Positions 58,209 through 64,000 of a DNA stretch of 64,000 nucleotides are shown here, in pieces. The position numbers and the translations under genes are program-made. Source of the stretch: Rhodeus uyekii (Eukaryota > Chordata > Actinopteri > Cypriniformes > Acheilognathidae); NCBI GenBank assembly GCA_037043235.1, contig JAWRVZ010000320.1, forward strand, positions 207,001 through 271,000, written 5' to 3'. Positions within the stretch are counted from its first letter, which is position 1. Each line of letters starts with the position of its first letter. Under the pieces are notes generated by a model. The model was not told where the DNA came from and made no database searches. It saw only the letters and a list, made by a program, of their open reading frames with translations.

Positions 58209-59896
58209 GAATCAGACTTTGGAGTAAAGAGCAGCTGCAGGAGAACATAAGCACTCATCCTCAAATCAATACAGATTTCACAGTCACAGCTTCAGACTCA
58301 ATTCAAGAAAAATCTAGATTGCTGAATATTGATGGTTGTCTGAAACTGAGTGTTTTAGGTGGACTCATCGATGTAAGTGGAGCTGCCAAATTTCTCAAGG
58401 ACACAAAGAAATCATTCAATCAACAGAGACTGACATTACATTATCATTCAACCACTAAGTTTGAAGAACTGATAATGAACCACTTTGCTTCTGGAGACAT
58501 GGCTCACTATGACAATGACGTAGCCACACATGTAGTGACAGCTGTGCTGTACGGAGCAGATGCCTGCTTTGTTTTTGATAGAGAAGTGTCATCAGATGAG
58601 GACAAAATGGAGATTGCTGGAGATGTAAAGGCTGTCTTGAAGGAGCTAAAAGGCATTTCGTCTGGAAGCATTGGTGCAAGTATGAAACTGGATGACAATC
58701 AGAAGACCGCTGGCCAAAAATTCAGCTGTACATTTTATGGCGACTTCCAGCTACCATCTAATCCAACCTCTTTTGAAGATGCTATGAAGGTTTTTGAGGA
58801 TCTTCCCAAACTGCTGGGAGAAAATAAAGAGTTTGCAGTTCCTCTGAGAGTTTGGCTTTATCCTTTGGACAAACTCTTCTCACGAGTTGTAAAGTTTCAG
58901 CATGAAATCAGCACAGGTTTAAGCTCAGACGTTGAATCCATAATTGAGAGTTTAAGTACGATTGAGATGAAATGCAGTGATCTCCTGTCAGATACGCCTG
59001 CTTTGACATTTACTGCATTTCATGATAAAATCAGTGACATGAAGAAAAACTGCTATCAGTGCCGGTTGAGTCTCATGAAGAAACTCGGCTCTCTCTTACC
59101 AAAGATCCGTGGAAAATTCATAGAGGATACAGAATTGATCGATCTTCTACGTGATCATGAGGAATCTCCATTTGAGAGAAGTACTCTTGAACAATGGCTG
59201 AAAGAGAAAGAGGAAGAATCTGAAATAATTAAAGCATTGCTCACACAACTGAATGATTCAGGAGCAATGGTAGAAACCAACCTCAATAAAAATTTAATGG
59301 ATCTGGAAGTTAAACATTTGGTCAGCTACACTTTCACATCATTGAGCTGCTCAGATGTGCTTCTTTCTGAACAAAAGACCTTCCTAAGTTCTTCAAGAAA
59401 AGGAAAAAATGAAGAGAAAAGCTCTGAATCCGAACACAAGACTTGGCTCATGCCTGAGATCCAAAAAGCTATGAGGAACAACTTGAGCGTATTTAAAACC
59501 TTGATTGATTTAAATGATAGCAAATCAGCAAAATTCATTGTTGCATCAAAAGAAATGGAAAATAATTCAGGTTCCTGCATTCTCCTGTATGAAAATGAAT
59601 CTAATGAAGCCATTTGCTTCACTCCTCCATCAAAACCAGACTGTCCAATCAATGAAGATGTCAGATGTACGCAAGTGGTTTTAAAAGTCTCTCCACCGTG
59701 TCCTGATACAGAGCAGCTCAAATTACTGTACAAAATGAAGGAAGAGAAAGACTGGAAATCTCAAACTGTGTCAAAGAACCAGAATGCAGTTACTTTGACT
59801 GATCTCAGACCTGATACTGAGTACAATATTAAATGTGCAGCAGTAGGAAAACTCAACTGCACCATTGAATCTGATGTGACCACAGTTTTCACAAAG
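58209..59896 (+). CDS. Unit C exon 3: SNTX-like MACPF, FAT-like, thioredoxin-like and FN3 domains
   Basis: Acceptor TCATTACAG (AG 58207-58208) and donor ACAAAG|GTAAGA (GT 59897) bound an exon open throughout (562 full codons). Residues counted from the exon 2 ATG: MACPF-like about 1-255 (HVVTAVLYGADACFVFDREVS), FAT-like helices about 265-395, thioredoxin-like about 445-512 (SGSCILLYENESNEAICF), FN3 about 513-596 (LTDLRPDTEYNIKC). This is the core arrangement of the stonustoxin family, except that FN3 and a GTPase replace the usual PRY/SPRY end. The family includes venom cytolysins of stonefish, but homologues are widespread in non-venomous fish; toxicity cannot be inferred. Likely cytosolic, no signal peptide. 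Confidence 0.9.
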
Positions 59897-60251
59897 GTAA
59901 GATGCTCGTTCATCAAATATCAGCTATAGAATTTTACAACATCATTAAACACTGTTATTCTAATCTTGAGGCATTTTCACACGACTCAACATACACAACA
60001 TAATTACTAGTCTGATGTTCACATGAATATCATGTGATATTCATGATATTGATCACATTAAAGGGCCATTTTAGGTTGTTACTGTAGAAGGTAAAGGTAA
60101 CAAGGTAATCTAGAGATGTCGCTCAAATGCTTGCATGTTGGATTCAAATGAACTAACAAAGAATTTAATGGCATACGTATACAAAACAGAAAGATTTAAA
60201 ACTGAAAACATTACAACCGTTCTAATCTGATATTTAGCAAATGAGGGTATA
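59897..60251. other. Intron 3 of unit C, first part
   Basis: Colinear with 30766-31100 of unit B (GGTAACAAGGTAATCTAGAGATGTC shared). No gene. Confidence 0.6.
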
Positions 60252-60642
60252 CGTCTCAGGTTACTTACGTAACCCTAGTTCCCTTAGAGGGAACGAGACA
60301 CTGCGTCGAACGCATATGGGAATGCCTCAGCGTGATTGTATCTTGAAGCGCAATTGAAACCAGGTGTGCGAGTGCACGTCGCCGAAGGTGACGTCATGAG
60401 CCAGGAGTATAAGGGCACAGCGTGACCCGGAAGCCTCAGCTTGACCAGTGTCTGAAACAGCCGGCCTACGTAGGAGCAGGGGCTACGAGACGCAGTGTCT
60501 CGTTACCTCTAAGGGAACTAGGGTTACGTAAGTAACCTGAGACGTTCCCTGTCAAGGGAACTCAACACTGCGTTGAACGCATATGGAAACGCAATACCCA
60601 CGTCGCCTCAGCGAACGGAGTAGGCCAAGCTAATGTAGCTCA

Positions 60643-61620
60643 CTACGAAAGGGCCAAGGTTCCCACAGCGGGGTTAAGGTCTAACTGGTAGAACCTAATG
60701 AAGGTATGCGGTGAGGACCAGCCAGCCACATCACAAATATCCGTAAGGGGAGCCCCTGCGCAGAAAGCTTTAGAGGTAGCCATGCTCCGAGTAGAATGGG
60801 CGCGGACATGCAGTGGACACTGCTGACCCGCTGAGTCATAAGCCAGTGAGATAGTCTCGACTATCCACCTGCTCAAAGTTGGTTTAGATGCTGGAGCTCC
60901 CTTAGGAGCCCCGAAGCATACAAAAAGTTGCTCCGACCTAAGCCATGAAGCCACTCTGCGAACGTAGGCGTCCAGTGCTCGCACTGGACAGACCTTGTTC
61001 TTGGACTCCTGGTCATGATCTAAAAAGGGGGAGGACATAAGGCCTGCAGTATAGTGTGATGAGCGGGGCTTGGAAGCACTTTAGGAATGTATCCAGGTCT
61101 GGGAAAGAGGAAAGCCTTCGCCAGACCAGGAGCAAACTCCAAACAGGAGGGGGCCACAGAGAGGGCCTGAAGGTCACCAACCCTCTTAAAGGAGGAGATG
61201 GCTAAAAGGAACACCGTTTTAAGGGTGAGGAATTTCTCCGAGATGTCCTCAAGTGGCTCAAAGGGTGCCTGGGACAGGGCCTGGAGAACCAGGGAAAGGT
61301 CCCAAGGCGGCACCCGAGAGCGTACCGCAGGCCTCAGTCTCAGAGTGCCACGAAGGAAATGCACTACTAGGGGGTCCCGTCCCAAAGGGGCACCACTTGG
61401 GGGTATGTGGTAAGCCGCAATGGCAGCCACATACACCTTAAGCGTGTAGGGGGACAGCCCGGCAGCGAATCTTTCTTGTAGAAACTCCAGAACGATACCA
61501 ACCTGGCAGGTCACTGGGTCTAACTGCTTTTCGCTGCACCAGGAAGTGAAGGTATTCCACTTCCGAGCGTAGAGCTTCCTCGTGGATGGGGCTCTAGAGT
61601 GGAGAGAGACCTCAGTCGAG
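60643..61620 (-). pseudogene. Tyrosine recombinase of DIRS copy D, one frame break
   Basis: Part one (about 61620 to 61020) reads RAPSTRKLYARKW, FLQERFAAGLSPYTLKV and KRVGDLQALSV (catalytic Arg). A frame break lies at about 61020-61038. Part two (60643-61038) holds AHSTRS (HxxR), GWSSPHTF and Tyr in FYQLDL. All catalytic residues of the recombinase are present across the two parts. It overlaps the preceding frame, as in copy B. Confidence 0.8.
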
Positions 61621-61630
61621 AGACCTGAGT

Positions 61631-62746
61631 CTATGAGTCGGGCCCCCTCAGAGGCCAGACCCAAAGATTCCACAGTTCCGGGCGAGGATGAAGGACCCTG
61701 CCCTGCGCCTGAGACAGAAGGTCCACTCTGACGGGAATCTCCCAAGGAGTGCCGTCTAGGAGGGACACCAAGTCCGAAAACCACACCCTGCCAGGCCAGC
61801 GCGGGGCAATTAAGGTGAGACGGACCCTGTCCTGGCGAACTTTCTCTAGAACCCCCGGGAGCAGGGCTACTGGGGGAAAGGCGTACAGGGGTAGCCTCGG
61901 CCACTCCTGCTGCATCGCGTCCAGACCTAGAGGGGCTTGGGGAGAGAGGGAGTACCACAGAGGGCAGTGGGTCGCCTCGTGGGACGCAAAGAGGTCCACC
62001 TGGGCCTGACCGAACTTCTCCCAAACCTGCTCCACCACCTCGGGGTGGAGCCTCCATTCCCCGGGCCTCGGCCCCTGCCTCGACAGGAAGTCTGCTCCCG
62101 TGTTCTGGGATCCCGGAATGTAAGCTGCTCGGAGAGAGCAAAGCTTGTTCCGAGCCCAGAGGAGGATCCGTATGGCCAGCTTGCAAAGCTGCTGAGAACG
62201 GAGACCCTCCTGATGGTTTATGTAGGAGACCACCGCCATGTTGTTGGATTGAACTAACACGTGGTGTCCCCACAGGTCTGGGAGAAAGGCCTGAAGTGCC
62301 TTCCAGACAGCCAACATCTTAACAGCATCGCCAAAGAGGCCAGGAGGCGTAAGAGGGGCATCGATAAGGATGTTCTTATCCTTCTCTCTCAGGGTGGTTA
62401 GGTTAAGCCACAGATGCCTCTCTGTGGCCACTAGGGCTGCCATGGAAGGGCCGATGGAACTGGCCGTTTCCCTAGCAGCCCTTAGAGAGAGATCGGTGGC
62501 CCTGCGCAACTCGGCTACTGCCTCAGGGCCAATTCCCCCGCCCTCATTGAGGTCTGAGAGCAACTCCGCCTGGTAGGCCTGCAGCAGCAATGAAGTGTGC
62601 AAGCACGCTGCAGCCTGACCAGCCGCGGAGTATGCTCTGCCCACCATTGTAGATGTAACCCGCAAGGGCTTGATGGGCAGCGTCGGGGTTTTAAGGGGCT
62701 GCGATGAGTGGGGGGCGTGGTAGTTCGCCAGCGCCTCCCCACCCAT
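61631..62746 (-). CDS. DIRS copy D gag-RNase H-MT fusion frame without RT
   Basis: One open frame of 371 codons joins gag text (GIGPEAVAELRRATDLSLRA) through KNILIDAPLTPPG to RNase H (AVVSYINHQEGLRSQ), then the MT-like domain (DLFASHEATHCPLWYSL, YAFPPVALLPG). The complete RT and the first RNase H strands are deleted, in frame. The RNase H Asp found in copy B as VFTDS is VQSNN here, so the remaining RNase H is probably inactive. The open frame over 1.1 kb after such a deletion suggests recent origin or that the deleted form was itself copied. Confidence 0.75.
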   Translation of the reverse strand: MGGEALANYHAPHSSQPLKTPTLPIKPLRVTSTMVGRAYSAAGQAAACLHTSLLLQAYQAELLSDLNEGGGIGPEAVAELRRATDLSLRAARETASSIGPSMAALVATERHLWLNLTTLREKDKNILIDAPLTPPGLFGDAVKMLAVWKALQAFLPDLWGHHVLVQSNNMAVVSYINHQEGLRSQQLCKLAIRILLWARNKLCSLRAAYIPGSQNTGADFLSRQGPRPGEWRLHPEVVEQVWEKFGQAQVDLFASHEATHCPLWYSLSPQAPLGLDAMQQEWPRLPLYAFPPVALLPGVLEKVRQDRVRLTLIAPRWPGRVWFSDLVSLLDGTPWEIPVRVDLLSQAQGRVLHPRPELWNLWVWPLRGPDS

Positions 62747-62781
62747 AGCCGCGTTCTTTGGCTCCCATGAGGGTAGCCTAG

Positions 62782-63123
62782 TTAGCGGAAAACGCTGCTA
62801 TGCACCCTGTGGGTGGCGGGCCGCTTCCAAGACCTCGACACCTCGGTGTGGAGGTCCGGGAAAAATGGCAAACCCCGACGCTGAGGTTGCACCCGAGCAG
62901 GTATGTAACGCTCGTCCAAACGGGATTTGGGTCGAGCGTCCCTAGGCTCAGCTGGCCACTTGAGAGCTAAATCTAGCTGCGATCCCCATGAGTGCAACCG
63001 CCGCTGAGCCTCGGCTACAGTGGGGCCAGACCCACGAGGACCACGAGCCTGGGCAGTTCCCTCAAAAACTGCCAGGCGTGAGCGGAGAGTGCGCAGCGGT
63101 GACACAGAGCGCGTGTGTATCAC
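62782..63123 (-). pseudogene. gag N-terminal part of DIRS copy D
   Basis: Text parallel to copy B gag (GPRGSGPTVAEAQRRLHSWGSQLDLA, LPFFPDLHTEVSRSWKRPA) ends at a stop at 62782; the next frame resumes gag after a short gap. The N-terminal Cys-rich part is missing or shifted. Confidence 0.6.
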
Positions 63124-63620
63124 TGCCCGTGATAAAGGGAGGGAGGGAGTGGGCAGGGAGTGACATAATGCCTAAAAGTCTGTGCTTCCGCCATCTCAAA
63201 AAAGGTAAGTGAAAAAATAATCGACTTACAGCCAGCAATGCAACTCAAACACACGTTAGCTTCGAGCGCTGTTGAAGACACAAAAGCTGAGGCTTCTGGG
63301 TCACACTGTGCCCTTATAATCTTGGCTCATGATGTCACTCGTGCACACGCACACCTGGTTTCAATTGCACTTCAAGGTACAATCACGCTGAGGCGAGCCA
63401 TATGCGTTCAACGCAGTGTTGAGTTCCCTTGACGGGGAAATGACAAATAAAATACATGTACAATGCTTTCCTTTTCTTGGTTGGATTCTAGACTTTTTAC
63501 ATCAGGGATGTTGGTACACATTTTATAATTTGATGATGATTTAAATATATGGTATCGTACAACATTTATGCATGATAATTGTTGTTGTTATTGTGTGTTT
63601 TTTTTATTCTTTATATACAG

Positions 63621-64000
63621 AACAAAAATGATCTCATCAAAAAAAGCATCTTAATTGAAGATGGAAATCCTGCTCAATACCGTCTGAAAAAAGAGACCGA
63701 CATTGTGGATCAATCTGAATCATATAGAAAGATGATCTTTGGAGAGAGAGACGAACAGAAACCCCATAAAACCATTCTGATGGTCGGAGAAACTGGAACA
63801 GGAAAAACAGTCTTGATCAATCCAATGATCAACTACATGTTGGATGTTCAGAGAGAAGACAAGGTTTGGTTTGAGATCACAGATGATCAGAGTGAGCGAA
63901 CATCAGCTCACAGTCAGACCTCCATCATCACTGTTTATGGGTTTTATCTTCCAGAGAGTCCAATAGATTTAACAATCATCGACACACCAGGATACGTAAA
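63621..64000 (+). CDS. Unit C exon 4: AIG1/septin-like GTPase, runs off the window
   Basis: Acceptor TATATACAG (AG 63619-63620) opens in phase 0, matching the exon 3 donor. The frame stays open to the end: NKNDLIKKS, then GETGTGKT (about 63787-63810), FEITDDQSER, and DTPGY. It lacks the A-insertion that shifts unit B. The position of the TGA seen in units A and B is not reached. The last seven bases (ACGTAAA) depart from units A and B, which read ATGGAGACAC or TTGGAGACAC after CCAGG. Confidence 0.8.

Larger units (their letters stand above)
60252..63440 (-). mobile_element. DIRS copy D, RT-deleted, in intron 3 of unit C
   Basis: Left terminal block (60252-60545: GTCTCAGGTTACTTACGTAACC, GAACGCATATGGGAATGCC) and right end (about 63190-63440) are inverted partners; CCATATGCGTTCAACGCAGTG at the right matches the left. 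The termini differ from copies A-C, so D is another subfamily. On the minus strand gag is followed directly by RNase H; the RT is missing. Confidence 0.85.

Noticed and set aside
61620..62273. First part of a 417-codon minus-strand frame in DIRS copy D
   Set aside because: Before the recombinase start it is the shifted reading of the RNase H/MT-like region.

Overview
The window is vertebrate nuclear DNA, almost certainly from a teleost fish and probably cyprinid-like. Evidence: intron-split genes with GT-AG borders, stonustoxin/neoverrucotoxin-like (SNTX) MACPF domains, fish-type AIG1/septin-like GTPases, and a repeat load (Gmr1-like and other Gypsy elements, DIRS tyrosine-recombinase retrotransposons, L2 LINEs, hAT remnants) typical of cyprinids. 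Species assignment is inference. There are no bacterial-style operons; nearly all long open frames belong to mobile elements. HOST GENES: three paralogous units of one family lie on the + strand. Unit A (promoter near 6328, coding exon 7249-8835) encodes only the GTPase and coiled-coil part and has an in-frame TGA. Unit B (promoter 22763-22844, exon 1 to 22931, exon 2 23889-23989, exon 3 28105-30765, exon 4 33615-34875) carries SNTX-MACPF, helical, thioredoxin-like and FN3 modules followed, by phase-0 splicing, by the GTPase; it has several disabling lesions. Unit C (promoter 46187-46225, exon 1 to 46350, exon 2 57663-57763, exon 3 58209-59896, exon 4 63621 to past the window end) is open wherever visible. 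B and C share an interferon-response-like promoter: ISRE-type GAAANNGAAA sites beside the palindrome CATGAATATTCATG. The predicted protein joins a pore-forming-family N-terminus to an immune-type GTPase. MOBILE ELEMENTS, left to right: 1-5371 (-) Gmr1-like Gypsy element with integrase upstream of reverse transcriptase; 9701-11147 internally deleted hAT; 11192-11922 and 12399-12936 LTRs; 13100-14570 L2 remnant; 15434-21110 (-) decayed Gypsy element; 24135-27590 (-) DIRS copy A inside intron 2 of unit B; 35887-36464 solo LTR carrying 30 CGAGAC units; 37911-42967 (+) young Gypsy element with almost identical LTRs but broken frames; 43673-44753 solo LTR split by a hAT fragment; 45417-45750 LTR; 48516-53109 (+) nearly complete DIRS copy B in intron 1 of unit C; 53274-57430 (-) L2 LINE, itself interrupted by decayed DIRS copy C (about 54290-56965); 60252-63440 (-) DIRS copy D in intron 3 of unit C, which has lost its reverse transcriptase. 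HOW IT FITS: units B and C are a segmental duplication, so each serves as the empty-site reference for insertions in the other. This allows insertion points to be located and shows intron growth through DIRS and L2 nesting while the exons of unit C stay open.
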